From contig JAZTYK010000032.1 of NCBI GenBank assembly GCA_045636925.1, positions 35,850 to 99,849 of the forward strand: DNA of 64,000 nucleotides, read 5' to 3'. Within the stretch, counting starts at the first letter, position 1. Each line of letters begins with the position of its first letter. A model generated the notes under the pieces. It was not told the DNA's origin and ran no database searches. It saw only the letters and a program-made list of their open reading frames with translations. Source of the DNA: JAZTYK01 sp045636925 (GTDB lineage Bacteria; Bacillota; Clostridia; Oscillospirales; Butyricicoccaceae). The position numbers and the translations under genes are program-made. This document shows, in pieces, positions 16,112 to 27,958 of the stretch.

Positions 16112-18910
16112 TTACAGAGTGGCAACCACAGCGGCGCAGCGGGGGCACAGAGCGGTCTCGCTGTCCACTTCAGGATGGTAGCACCAGCAACGCTGGCACT
16201 TTTCGCCCTTGGCGGCAGTGACCTCAACGGTCAAGCCGGGCAGAGCAGTGCCCTTGCCAACGGTAGCGTCAGCAGCGGCTTCGCCCTCGGCGATATCACA
16301 GCCGGAGACAATGAACAGTTCAGCCAGGTTCATGCCGGAGATCTTGTCCAGGGCTTCCTTGGAAGCGGCATCGCCGGCAAACAGGGTGACATGAGCCTCC
16401 AGGGACTTACCGATTTTCTTGGCAGCACGGGCGGTCTCCAAGACGTTGTTCACATCGCCACGGATAGCAACCAGCTGATCCCACTTAGCCAGTTCGTCAG
16501 CAGACAAAGCGTACTCGGTGTAGGGCTTGGACATTTCGTTCAGCACAACGTTACGGGCATCGTCTTCTGCACGATGAGGCATGGACAGCCAGATTTCGTC
16601 GCAGGTGAAAGCCAGAATAGGTGCAAACATCTTGGTCATAGCATCCAGAATCATAAAGACAGCGGTCTGAGCGCTGCGGCGCTGCAGGCTATCCTTGGCT
16701 TCGCAGTACATGCGATCTTTGATGATGTCCAGATACAGAGAGGACAGTTCGATGACGCAGAAGTCGTTGATCTCATGGGAAACCACATGGAACTCGTAGT
16801 TGGCATAGGCAGCCATGACGGTTTCGATCAGCTGGTTCAGCTTGGTCACAGCCCAACGATCCAGCTCCAGCATCTCGCCGGGACCCACCAGGTTATTGGG
16901 GTCAAAACCGTCCAGGTTGCCCAGCAGGAAGCGGGCAGTGTTGCGGAACTTCAGGTAGCTCTGGCTGAGCTGCTTGAAGATATTGTCAGAGCAACGAACG
17001 TCTGCATGATAGTCGGAAGAACCGGCCCACAGGCGCAGCAGGTCTGCGCCGTACTTCTCGATGGTCTCGGCAGGATCAACACCGTTGCCCAAAGACTTGT
17101 GCATGGCACGGCCATCACCGTCAACAGTCCAGCCGTGGGTGACGCACTCCTTAAAGGGAGCGCCCATGCCCATAGCACCGACAGCGGTCAGCAGAGAGCT
17201 CTGGAACCAACCGCGATACTGATCCAGACCTTCCATATACATGGTGGCGGGCCAGAAGCCCTGATCGCGCTTCATGGCAGCAACATGGGTAGAACCGGAG
17301 TCGAACCAACCGTCCAGGGTATCCTCTTCCTTGATGAAGTGCTTACCGCCGCAATGGGGGCAAGTGAAGCTCTCGGGCAGGATTTCGGAGGCATCCTTGA
17401 TGAACCAGGCGTTGGAGCCTTCGGCTTCGAAGAGCTTAGCGATAACATCAATGGACTCGTCGGTCACAACGGGCTTGCCGCAATCTTCGCAATAGAATAC
17501 GGGAATCGGCAGGCCCCACTTGCGCTGACGGGAAATACACCAGTCGGCACGCTCGCGGATCATTGCCTTCATGCGATCGATACCCCAGCCGGGAACCCAG
17601 CGAACTTCATCACAAGCAACAACAGCTTCCTCTTTGAAAGCATCTACAGAGCAGAACCACTGAGGAGTAGCACGGAAGATAATGGGATTCTTGCAGCGCC
17701 AGCAGTGAGGATAGCTATGGACGATATCTTCGGAAGCGAACAGGGTGCCGTCCTTCTTCATGTCCTCCAGAATGACAGGATTGGAGTCATCCACGAACAT
17801 ACCGGCGTACTTGCCGGCATAATCGGTGTGACAACCGCGGTCATCAACAGGAACAACCATTTCCATACCGTAACGACGGCAGGTCTGGTAGTCGTCAGCA
17901 CCGAAGCCGGGAGCGGTATGAACGCAGCCGGTACCGGAATCCATGGTAACATAATCAGCCAGCAGCAGGCGGCTGGTCTTATCCAGGAAGGGATGCTGTG
18001 CCAGCATGTTCTCGAAGAAGGAACCGGGATGGACTTCTACGATCTCGTAGCTTTCAAAGCCGCCAACCTTCATGACCTTCTCTACCAGAGCTTCAGCCAT
18101 GATATAGACTTCGCCGTTTTCTGCCTTTACCAGGGCATAAGACTCAGAGGGATGCAGCGCAATGGCCAGGTTGCCGGGCAGAGTCCAGATGGTGGTGGTC
18201 CAGATGACGAAGTGCAGCTTGCTGTGGTCGATGTGACCCAGCTTACCCAGATCGTCCTTCATGGCAAACTTGACGTAAACAGTGGTACAGGGATCGTCCT
18301 TGTAATCGATTTCGGCTTCTGCCAGAGCGGTCTCATCCTTGGGGCACCAGTAGACGGGCTTTAGACCCTTGTAGATGTAGCCCTTCTTATACATTGCGCC
18401 AAAGACGCGAACTTCTTCAGCCTCGAAGCCGGGATCCATGGTCTTATAGGGATTCTCCCAATCACCCAGAACACCCATGCGCTTGAAACCTTCACGCTGG
18501 ATGTCTACATAACGATCTGCGAACTCATAACAGGCGGTGCGGAACTCGGCCACATTCATGGCCTTATGGTTCAGCTTGTTCTGCTTGATAATGGCAGATT
18601 CAATGGGCATACCGTGGTTGTCCCAACCGGGAATATAGGGGGTATAGTAGCCATTCATGGCATAGTAACGGGTGATGAAGTCCTTGATGGACTTATTCAG
18701 CGCATGACCCATATGCAGGTTGCCGTTGGAGAAGGGCGGGCCGTCGTGCAAATTAAACAGAGGCTTGCCTTCGTTCTTCTTCAGCAGCTCGTGATAGAGA
18801 TCCATTGCGTACCAATTCTCCAGCATGCCGGGTTCCCGCTTGGGCAGACCTGCACGCATGGGAAACTCGGTTTTGGGCATGAGGAGCGTGTCCTTGTAAT
18901 CCTTGACCAT
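16112..18910 (-). CDS. ileS: Isoleucyl-tRNA synthetase
   Basis: Isoleucyl-tRNA synthetase, 932 aa, a cytosolic class I enzyme charging tRNA-Ile. The HIGH-type motif HMGH is near residue 66 (SNGNLHMGHALNK). The editing CP1 domain spans about 190-400 and includes GWDNHGMPIE and the TAPGFGADDY region. The KMSKS position reads AMHKSLGN near 603. A C-terminal zinc site has CQRC and CPRC near 905-925. The signature and zinc tail make this the bacterial type 1 form. AGGAG precedes the ATG. It starts 19 bases after divIVA. No T-box leader is visible. Confidence 0.97.
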   Translation of the reverse strand: MVKDYKDTLLMPKTEFPMRAGLPKREPGMLENWYAMDLYHELLKKNEGKPLFNLHDGPPFSNGNLHMGHALNKSIKDFITRYYAMNGYYTPYIPGWDNHGMPIESAIIKQNKLNHKAMNVAEFRTACYEFADRYVDIQREGFKRMGVLGDWENPYKTMDPGFEAEEVRVFGAMYKKGYIYKGLKPVYWCPKDETALAEAEIDYKDDPCTTVYVKFAMKDDLGKLGHIDHSKLHFVIWTTTIWTLPGNLAIALHPSESYALVKAENGEVYIMAEALVEKVMKVGGFESYEIVEVHPGSFFENMLAQHPFLDKTSRLLLADYVTMDSGTGCVHTAPGFGADDYQTCRRYGMEMVVPVDDRGCHTDYAGKYAGMFVDDSNPVILEDMKKDGTLFASEDIVHSYPHCWRCKNPIIFRATPQWFCSVDAFKEEAVVACDEVRWVPGWGIDRMKAMIRERADWCISRQRKWGLPIPVFYCEDCGKPVVTDESIDVIAKLFEAEGSNAWFIKDASEILPESFTCPHCGGKHFIKEEDTLDGWFDSGSTHVAAMKRDQGFWPATMYMEGLDQYRGWFQSSLLTAVGAMGMGAPFKECVTHGWTVDGDGRAMHKSLGNGVDPAETIEKYGADLLRLWAGSSDYHADVRCSDNIFKQLSQSYLKFRNTARFLLGNLDGFDPNNLVGPGEMLELDRWAVTKLNQLIETVMAAYANYEFHVVSHEINDFCVIELSSLYLDIIKDRMYCEAKDSLQRRSAQTAVFMILDAMTKMFAPILAFTCDEIWLSMPHRAEDDARNVVLNEMSKPYTEYALSADELAKWDQLVAIRGDVNNVLETARAAKKIGKSLEAHVTLFAGDAASKEALDKISGMNLAELFIVSGCDIAEGEAAADATVGKGTALPGLTVEVTAAKGEKCQRCWCYHPEVDSETALCPRCAAVVATL

Positions 18911-18929
18911 TTGTCTTTATCTCCTAAAG

Positions 18930-19781
18930 TTATTGATTCTCGTCGTCTTGGTAATCCTTGCCGAAACGCAGATCACTGAAATTAAAGCGGGGCTTGGGAG
19001 TCTGTGCAGTGTCGCCGTAAATCTTTGCGGTGTCACTTTCCTCATCCTTGCTGCTGCGGCGGGCAAACAGATCATCTGCCTTGCCGCCCAGATCAATGAC
19101 ACGGGTGTCACCAAACTCGACAGCTGCCATGATCTCAGGACCGTCATCTTCATCAGCAGCCGCCACATCCTCGGCCATCAGCAAGGCAGCGATCTCGTCC
19201 ACGGTGTCTTCAGTGGTGTGGGCTTCAGTGACCTTCTCTTCTTCTACAGCCTGTTCAGGTTCTGCAACAATTTCGGGCTGAGCCACTTCTTCCTGCTGTA
19301 CAGGAACAGATTCGATGGCAGGTTCTTCGCAGGGTGCGGCAACGATGGTGTCCAGCACCTCGATGTTACGGTTCAGCAGCTGCTTGATTTTGTCAGCATA
19401 GGATGCGGTTTCAGCCTTCATCTGGGCCAGACGCTGCTGCTCCTGCACGATACGCACTTCGATATCGCCGCAGCGGCGGTCAGCCTCGGCACGGGCATTT
19501 GCCAAAATCGCTTCGGCTTCGGTGCGGGCTTCTTCCAGCGTCTTCTCTGCAGAAACCTGTGCAGTGTACAGAGCCTTGCGCATCTGTTCGTCCACAGCAC
19601 GGTACTCGTCGATCTTTTCTACCAGCACGCGCATCTTAGCCTTCAGCGCAGCATTTTCTTTATACAAATCACTGTAATCGGCCAAAACCACATCGAGAAA
19701 ATCGTCGATTTGGCTCATGTCATAGCCGCCGAACACAGCTTTTTCAAACTTTTTATTCTGAATTTCCTGAGGTGTCAGCAT
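18930..19781 (-). CDS. divIVA: DivIVA domain-containing cell division protein
   Basis: A 283-residue DivIVA-like protein. The N-terminus LTPQEIQNKKFEKAVFGGYD followed by VDDFL-like IDDFLDVV is the lipid-binding DivIVA domain. A long coiled coil covers about residues 30-140, with heptads rich in Ala, Glu and Arg. The C-terminal half is acidic and low complexity, then ends with a short conserved tail (RFNFSDLRFG). DivIVA proteins mark curved membranes at poles and septa. It clusters with yggT and sepF, as in Bacillota division clusters. A GGGGGA site precedes the ATG. Confidence 0.9.
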   Translation of the reverse strand: MLTPQEIQNKKFEKAVFGGYDMSQIDDFLDVVLADYSDLYKENAALKAKMRVLVEKIDEYRAVDEQMRKALYTAQVSAEKTLEEARTEAEAILANARAEADRRCGDIEVRIVQEQQRLAQMKAETASYADKIKQLLNRNIEVLDTIVAAPCEEPAIESVPVQQEEVAQPEIVAEPEQAVEEEKVTEAHTTEDTVDEIAALLMAEDVAAADEDDGPEIMAAVEFGDTRVIDLGGKADDLFARRSSKDEESDTAKIYGDTAQTPKPRFNFSDLRFGKDYQDDENQ

Positions 19782-19841
19782 TCTCTTTATCCCCCTAAAA
19801 TTTAAGATTAAGGCCTGCGGGCTACGCCGGCCTTAATAAAG

Positions 19842-20102
19842 TTATCCAATCATGCTTCCTAAAATACTTAACGTCAAGTATGCCGCCAAAAAGGAGAAAT
19901 CCAAGGGGAATCCGTCCAAAAAGGGGATCATGCTTAACAGGGTACGGAACGGCTGGACAATTGGATCTATCAGCATGACAAGCGTCTGATAAAGCCGATT
20001 GTACCGCATTTGCGGTATCCAGGAAAGCAGCGCAGTGACCAACATCAAAGTCTGCAAAAACGAAATGAGGAGCCGCGCTGTTTGCAACACAAGGCTATAC
20101 AC
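19842..20102 (-). CDS. YggT family membrane protein
   Basis: An 86-residue protein with two membrane segments and the YggT signature SWIPQMRYNRLYQTLVMLIDPIVQPFR between them. It is typical of the protein encoded next to sepF and divIVA. Its role is unclear but linked to division and osmotic stress. The start is a GTG with AAAGGA 7 bases upstream. It lies 21 bases downstream of sepF. Confidence 0.88.
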   Translation of the reverse strand: MYSLVLQTARLLISFLQTLMLVTALLSWIPQMRYNRLYQTLVMLIDPIVQPFRTLLSMIPFLDGFPLDFSFLAAYLTLSILGSMIG

Positions 20103-20123
20103 AAGCTGGTCCTTTCTCAGTGC

Positions 20124-20576
20124 TTAGATGTACAGACCGTTGTTTTCCAGCTCGTCGATCAGATCGCCCATGATATCTACATTGTAGGGCGTGATGATAA
20201 AGGTGCTGTTGGCAACCTTCTTAATCTTACCATCCTGGGCATAGGTCACACCGCTGAGGAAGTCTACCATACGGCGGGCAACATCCTTGTTGGTCTGCTC
20301 CAGGTTCAGCACAACAGTGCGGCGCTCACGCAGATGGTCTGCCACATCAGCAGCCTGCTCGAACTTTTCAGGCTTGACCAGCACAACAGAAAGCTGGGTC
20401 TTGGCATTGATGTTTACAACCTTGTTGTTAGAGCTGCGGCGGAAGTCGGTGATGGAAACACCAGCATCGCTCTCAGCCTTTGCGGGACGCTTTTCGGGGG
20501 TGAACTCCTCCAGCTCGTCCTCAAAATCATCTTCATCGCCTTTGGCCCAGCGCTTCAGGTCGTCCATAAAACTCAT
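20124..20576 (-). CDS. sepF: Cell division protein SepF
   Basis: SepF, 150 aa, binds FtsZ and anchors and shapes the Z ring. The N-terminus MSFMDDLKRW is the amphipathic membrane anchor. An acidic linker follows, then the globular DUF552 domain (LVKPEKFEQAADVADHLRE, NLEQTNKDVARRMVDFLSG, GxxYAQDGKIKKV) at about residues 65-145. AAAGGAG precedes the ATG. It is the first gene of the sepF-yggT-divIVA-ileS unit. Confidence 0.95.
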   Translation of the reverse strand: MSFMDDLKRWAKGDEDDFEDELEEFTPEKRPAKAESDAGVSITDFRRSSNNKVVNINAKTQLSVVLVKPEKFEQAADVADHLRERRTVVLNLEQTNKDVARRMVDFLSGVTYAQDGKIKKVANSTFIITPYNVDIMGDLIDELENNGLYI

Positions 20577-20615
20577 ATCCGTTTGCTCCTTTCGAATTTA
20601 TGCTTGTTTCATCTG

Positions 20616-20640
20616 CAGATGTCTGATTATATCACATCTG
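20616..20640 (-). promoter_or_regulatory. Second promoter element with flanking dyad upstream of sepF
   Basis: On the minus strand TGATATAAT (extended -10) lies at 20626-20634. It sits inside an inverted repeat, CAGATGT at 20616-20622 and ACATCTG at 20634-20640, a plausible operator. A further hairpin (AGGCTT...AAGCCT) sits between the two promoters. Confidence 0.45.
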
Positions 20641-20710
20641 CGCGCATGCAATTTTTTCATCAGGCTTAGGCTGCAGCAGCCAAAGCCTATGGGCATAAAG
20701 CCACATATAT

Positions 20711-20739
20711 ATTATCTTATTTTTTCTGCTTTCTGTCAA
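20711..20739 (-). promoter_or_regulatory. Sigma-A type promoter for the sepF operon
   Basis: TTGACA, 17 bases, GATAAT on the minus strand. It gives a leader of about 125 bases before sepF. Confidence 0.78.
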
Positions 20740-20807
20740 TAAATAGTTTGTATAATCTTTTGAAATACCAAGGTTTTTCTTCGTTTTTTATCCTTTTTAT
20801 GCCTATA

Positions 20808-22064
20808 TTATTTCATGACTTGGCCATCGGTAAGATTCTTGGCTCCAATGATCATTTTATCGTACTGATACAGACCATCAGCAGGGCGTCCCGCAGCGGG
20901 AACCAGATAATAGTCACTGGTCTGATAGACCCATTCCACCGGCTTGAACTTAGCTACAGAGCCGTCAAGACAGTAGACGCCCCACTGACCATCGACCTGA
21001 CGCAGTGCCTGTTTGGGCACCTGAATGCCGGTGTATGTGTTCAGTACAAACTGGATATCTTCGCAACGCGCAGAAAGATATTTGGCATTCATATCACCGC
21101 TCTTTAAGATTACCAGTGCCTGGTTCCCCTCTGTGCGAATGCTCTCGATACTCATATGAATCCGTGTGTCACTGATTTTTGGGAATCGAACCGGAATGCT
21201 GGTGCGATTTCGCAGGGCTTCTGCGGTATCATGATCCACCACGGCCGCATAATACCAGACGAAATCCCGAACCACACTGCCCACAGCGCCACCTGCCGAA
21301 GAATCGGCAGCAGCATTTTTCACCTCGGAAACCGTTAAGGTGGCCAAGGACGCAACTGTAAACTGCGTTTCAAAGCCATCAGAGCTTTTCAGGAAATATC
21401 CTGCTTGGGGTGCAGTTACCGCTTTGCTTTTTCCGCTAAGCTGGGACTTTGCTTCCTTCAGATCTGCCTCTACCTGTGCGATTTGTGCCTTCAGCACAGC
21501 ATTATTGCCGTCACTGCTGCCGCGGCTGATTACCAGCTGGTTCAGTGAGGCATACAGCTTGGACAACTCGGATGTGTTTCCGTTATCCATTTCTGTTGCA
21601 ATCTGTTGCAGAACAGTGTAAATCATGCTGTCCAGCTTCAGACTATCCATACCGCTGGTCAGGTTGGCGTAGGTATCCTGCAATGCTTTCAGCTGATACT
21701 CCAGCTCCTGACAGGTTTGAAAAGTCTGCGCCGCGGATTCTGTGTTAAAGAACAAAGCCACCTGCTGTCCCTTGGATACGCGCTCACCATTTTCAACCAG
21801 ATATTTGGCAGAGCTGCCACCCTTGCCGGTGACCAGAATCTGGTCACGAACAAAAATACCGGTTGCATCGGCGGTTTCCTCTACTGTGGTGACAAAGGCT
21901 TCTTGCGTGCGAATGGATCTGCCCATGTTTCCAAACAGCTGATAGCCCAAATACAGGGCAAAGAGCGCAAGAAACACACCACCCACAATACGCAGGGGGT
22001 TGGGTTTCTTTTTTGCTTTTCGTTTGTTGCGTTCCGGTTTGGAACTGTTTCGTGTCTGAGACAT
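20808..22064 (-). CDS. HlyD-like membrane-fusion/adaptor protein
   Basis: A 418-residue protein. A lysine-rich cytosolic N-terminus precedes one transmembrane segment (IVGGVFLALFALYLGYQLF) at about residues 25-45. A lipoyl/barrel-sandwich half (YLVENGERVSKGQQVALFF), a coiled-coil hairpin at about 110-215, the second lipoyl half (VTAPQAGYFL) and a beta-barrel domain follow, the HlyD layout. Similar genes near sepF are common in Clostridia; no partner ABC transporter is adjacent, so its target is unknown. The start at 22064 has AAGGAG 5 bases upstream. It lies 35 bases after hfq. Confidence 0.82.
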   Translation of the reverse strand: MSQTRNSSKPERNKRKAKKKPNPLRIVGGVFLALFALYLGYQLFGNMGRSIRTQEAFVTTVEETADATGIFVRDQILVTGKGGSSAKYLVENGERVSKGQQVALFFNTESAAQTFQTCQELEYQLKALQDTYANLTSGMDSLKLDSMIYTVLQQIATEMDNGNTSELSKLYASLNQLVISRGSSDGNNAVLKAQIAQVEADLKEAKSQLSGKSKAVTAPQAGYFLKSSDGFETQFTVASLATLTVSEVKNAAADSSAGGAVGSVVRDFVWYYAAVVDHDTAEALRNRTSIPVRFPKISDTRIHMSIESIRTEGNQALVILKSGDMNAKYLSARCEDIQFVLNTYTGIQVPKQALRQVDGQWGVYCLDGSVAKFKPVEWVYQTSDYYLVPAAGRPADGLYQYDKMIIGAKNLTDGQVMK

Positions 22065-22099
22065 AGACGCTCCTTCCGGGAGCACCGACGCCCTTGCCT

Positions 22100-22342
22100 T
22101 TAACTGCGCTCCTCGGCAGTTTCGGGTAAGGTCGGCACGCTCCGTTGGGGCACGATGGTGGACACCGCATGCTTGTAGATCAGGTGCTGTCGCCCCTCAA
22201 ACCAAAGCAAAATGGTATAGCCGTCAAAGGCCCCGACTGTCCCCCGCTGCTGAAATCCGTTGGTAAGAAAAACCGTCAGGGGGATTCGTTCTTTTCGTAC
22301 GTAATTGAGAAAACTATCCTGCAGATTGTGCTTGATTTCCAT
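22100..22342 (-). CDS. hfq: RNA chaperone Hfq
   Basis: Hfq, 80 aa, a ring-shaped Sm-like RNA chaperone. The Sm1 motif (NLQDSFLNYVRKERIPLTVFL) and Sm2 motif (IYKHAVSTIVP) are clear. The Sm2 motif carries YKHA. Between them lie TNGFQQRGTV and FDGYTILL. The true start is the ATG at 22342 (MEIKHNLQ). It follows miaA, the conserved miaA-hfq order seen in many bacteria. The C-terminal tail is short, as in Gram-positive Hfq. Confidence 0.95.
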   Translation of the reverse strand: MEIKHNLQDSFLNYVRKERIPLTVFLTNGFQQRGTVGAFDGYTILLWFEGRQHLIYKHAVSTIVPQRSVPTLPETAEERS

Positions 22343-22379
22343 TTGGAATGCCTCTTTTCTTTGTATTTTGACATTCCGA

Positions 22380-23315
22380 TTATAAACCCTTCTCCTGCAA
22401 GAAATTTGTCGCAATGCGGAAGACTTCTGCTTCTGATGCGGATTGATTGTAAGTGATCCAGTGGACCCGTTCATCACGCTGGAACCAGGTAAGCTGGCGT
22501 TTGGCATAATTGCGGGATTTTTGCCGGATCAGGTCGGCAGCCTCTGCCAAGGTAGCTTCGCCGCGGAAATAATCCAGCATTTCCTTGTAGCCAATGGCTT
22601 GCGCTGCCGTACCCACCAAGTCGCCGCTTTCCAGCAGCCGGCGTGCTTCCTGCTCCAGTCCGGCTTCCAGCATCTTTGTGACACGTCGGTTAATGCGGTC
22701 ATAAAGAATCTGCCTGGGTTCGGTGCGCAGACCGATCATCACCGCATCGTACTTGGGCGGCAACGCTGCCGTCCTGGCATTATGCTCGGTGATGGTAATG
22801 CCGGTTTGCAGGTAAACCTCCATGGCGCGGATAATGCGCTTTTTATCATGAAGATGCAGGCGCGCTGCGCTGTCGGGGTCAAAGGCCGCAAGACGGGATA
22901 GCATTGCTTCTCCGCCCCGGGCATCCCATTCTTCTTCCAGCTTGGCACGCAAACCGCTGTCTACGCCGCTTTCCAAAAAACCGCCACCCCGGATCAGTGC
23001 ATCGATATACAAGCCTGTACCGCCACAGAGAATGGGTAATTTGCCACGGGAAAGAATATCTTCTACGCAAGCGGTAGCTTCCTGCTCATAGCGAGAGACC
23101 GAATAGCTTTCGCCGGGATCAGCCACGTCCAGCATATGATGCTTGACGCCACGCATTTCTTCTTCTGTGGGTTTTGCAGTTCCGATATTCAGTTTGCGGT
23201 ATATCTGCATGGAGTCGGCAGAAACCACCTCGCCATTAAACCGCAAAGCCAATTCCACTGCCAGTGCGGTCTTTCCTGAAGCGGTGGGGCCTACCACTGC
23301 TGCAATTCGCTTCAT
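22380..23315 (-). CDS. miaA: tRNA dimethylallyltransferase MiaA
   Basis: MiaA, 311 aa, transfers a dimethylallyl group to A37 of tRNAs reading UNN codons. The P-loop GPTASGKTAL is at residues 9-18. The DSMQIYRKLNIGTAKP motif is near 35-50, and the KRxIRAMEVY helix near 165. ATGA overlaps the mutL stop, so translation is coupled. MiaB, the next enzyme in the same modification (ms2i6A37), is encoded upstream in the same operon. Confidence 0.96.
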   Translation of the reverse strand: MKRIAAVVGPTASGKTALAVELALRFNGEVVSADSMQIYRKLNIGTAKPTEEEMRGVKHHMLDVADPGESYSVSRYEQEATACVEDILSRGKLPILCGGTGLYIDALIRGGGFLESGVDSGLRAKLEEEWDARGGEAMLSRLAAFDPDSAARLHLHDKKRIIRAMEVYLQTGITITEHNARTAALPPKYDAVMIGLRTEPRQILYDRINRRVTKMLEAGLEQEARRLLESGDLVGTAAQAIGYKEMLDYFRGEATLAEAADLIRQKSRNYAKRQLTWFQRDERVHWITYNQSASEAEVFRIATNFLQEKGL

Positions 23316-25270
23316 GGCTGCACCCGCTTAAACATTTTTTCCAGTTCGTAACGGCTAAGGTAGACTACCGCAGGCCGCCCATGGGGACAGTTGCGAACGG
23401 TTTCGTCTGCCAGCACCTGCTTTGCAAAGCGAACAAGCTCGGCCTCTCCGGTAAAGTGTCCAGCCTTTACAGCTGCTTTGCATGCGATGCTCTTGCGGAG
23501 TTCGTCCAGAACCTGGCTCTCTGCTTTGCGTCCTTCGCGCAGCTGCTGGGCAACCTGTGCCAACAGGAAAGGTGTTTCTTCCATGTCCAGATAAACCGGG
23601 ATCTCGCGAACCAACAGCCCACCAAGACCACCGTCCTCCACCTGGAATCCCAGGATTGCCAGCAGTTCTCCGGATGCCAGCAGCGCATCTTTTTCCTCGC
23701 TGCTGAGGCTGACCGCCAAAGGAGAAAGCAAGATTTGACCGGGCTGGGGCTCGTCCTGCTGACACAGCTTGTCATAGAGGATTTTTTCATGGGCGGCATG
23801 TTTGTCGATCAGCCAGATGCCATCCTTGTCCTCAGCCATGATATAGGTGCGGAAGGCTTCACCGATGACCCGCACCTCTGGTTCTTCTGCCGGCGTGGTT
23901 GCTTTTTCCGGAACGGACTTTATGTCTTGTGCAGGAGACTCTTTTGCCACAGGGAGCATCAGTTCCCGCACAGGGATATCTTCAAAGACAGGAGTATGTG
24001 CAATCTCCAACCGCGGCCGTTCTTCTGCCGTCTGCAAGGGCTTTCGGCTGGCTTCGTATTTCATTGCCGGCCGTTCTGCCACCTTGCTGTAGCTTTGTGT
24101 GTGACCTTCGGGGAAGGTATAAGCAGGACGAGAAGGTGTATAAGCTCTGGTGGTTATGCTGCGGTTTTCTTCTGCAGGCTTTTCTTCTGCAGACATCATC
24201 GCATTGGTATCCAGACGCTGCTGCTGCACCGTTACATTGTCTTCTGCCGGACGTGCCGCCCGACGCATGGATTCCAGCTCTTGCAAGGATTCCAGTGCCG
24301 TACAAACAGCATGGTAAACCGCGGAAAACACCTCGCGCTCACGGGCAAACTTTACTTCCAGCTTGGCGGGATGTACATTCACATCCAGAGCCGCCGGACT
24401 CATGTACAGGTTCAGGAAACAAACCGGGAAACGACCCACGGTAACTTTGCCCTTAAACGCTTCTTCCAGCGCGGCGGACAGCAATCTGCTGCGAATGCAG
24501 CGGCCATTGATATAAAAATGCTGATAATTTCGATTGGGACGATTCAGTACAGGACGAGCCACAAAGCCACTGAGGCGGATCTCACCGTGATCACCCATGA
24601 CCGTCACCAAAGACTCTGCCAGATCCTTACCGTAAATGGCATAGATGGCATCCTGCATTTTTCCCTTTCCGGGTGTTGCAAAGATTTCTTTTCCCTCTTT
24701 GATGAAGGTGAAAGCAACCTCAGGATGGGCAATGGCCTGCTGTACCACCGCCTGTTCAACATATGCGCCCTCGGTGCTGTCCTTTTTCAAGAACTTGGCA
24801 CGGGCAGGAATGTTGTAAAACAGTTCGCGCACCACCACAGTGGTGCCCAGTGGGCAGCCGGTCTCGTGAAAGGCAGTCTCCTCCCCTGCTTCGATGGAAT
24901 ACTGCACGCCTGTATCACTGTCGGGGGTACAGGTGAACAGATCTACCTTGGCCACCGATGCTACCGATGCCAGCGCCTCGCCGCGGAAGCCCAAAGTACG
25001 GATGCACATCAGGTCTTCTTCAGTATGCAGCTTGCTGGTGGCATGGCGCTTGAATGCCAGGGGTACATCTTCATAAGAAATGCCGTGACCGTCATCGGTA
25101 ACGCGCAGATATGCCACACCACCGCTTTTGATTTCTACCGTAATGCGATGGCTGCCGGCATCAATGGCGTTTTCTACCAGTTCCTTGGCAACTGATGCCG
25201 GACGCTCGACTACCTCACCGGCGGCGATCATATTGGCCAGTTGTTGGGATAATTGATGTATTTTGGCCAT
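23312..25270 (-). CDS. mutL: DNA mismatch repair protein MutL
   Basis: MutL, 652 aa. The GHKL ATPase N-terminal domain includes IAAGEVVERPASVAKELVENAIDAG, DDGHGI and GFRGEALASI-like GFRGEALASV. A disordered acidic linker covers about 330-460. The C-terminal dimerisation/endonuclease domain contains DQHAAHE-like IDKHAAHE near 485. Zinc-site elements include ACKAAVKAG and a terminal CPHGRP, typical of nicking MutL proteins. GGAG precedes the ATG. It lies 46 bases after mutS. Confidence 0.95.
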   Translation of the reverse strand: MAKIHQLSQQLANMIAAGEVVERPASVAKELVENAIDAGSHRITVEIKSGGVAYLRVTDDGHGISYEDVPLAFKRHATSKLHTEEDLMCIRTLGFRGEALASVASVAKVDLFTCTPDSDTGVQYSIEAGEETAFHETGCPLGTTVVVRELFYNIPARAKFLKKDSTEGAYVEQAVVQQAIAHPEVAFTFIKEGKEIFATPGKGKMQDAIYAIYGKDLAESLVTVMGDHGEIRLSGFVARPVLNRPNRNYQHFYINGRCIRSRLLSAALEEAFKGKVTVGRFPVCFLNLYMSPAALDVNVHPAKLEVKFAREREVFSAVYHAVCTALESLQELESMRRAARPAEDNVTVQQQRLDTNAMMSAEEKPAEENRSITTRAYTPSRPAYTFPEGHTQSYSKVAERPAMKYEASRKPLQTAEERPRLEIAHTPVFEDIPVRELMLPVAKESPAQDIKSVPEKATTPAEEPEVRVIGEAFRTYIMAEDKDGIWLIDKHAAHEKILYDKLCQQDEPQPGQILLSPLAVSLSSEEKDALLASGELLAILGFQVEDGGLGGLLVREIPVYLDMEETPFLLAQVAQQLREGRKAESQVLDELRKSIACKAAVKAGHFTGEAELVRFAKQVLADETVRNCPHGRPAVVYLSRYELEKMFKRVQP

Positions 25271-25316
25271 AGGTTACTCCAATCTGCCGCGTACGCGGCA
25301 AAAGAATGTATCAACG

Positions 25317-27956
<2,640 letters not shown>

Positions 27957-27958
27957 GC

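Noticed and set aside
16088..18364. 758-codon open frame on the plus strand
   Set aside because: Antisense shadow of ileS. It has no ribosome site and no protein-like motifs.
18911..18929. T-box riboswitch before ileS
   Set aside because: Only 19 bases separate ileS from divIVA, and no T-box-like leader was found upstream of the operon start.
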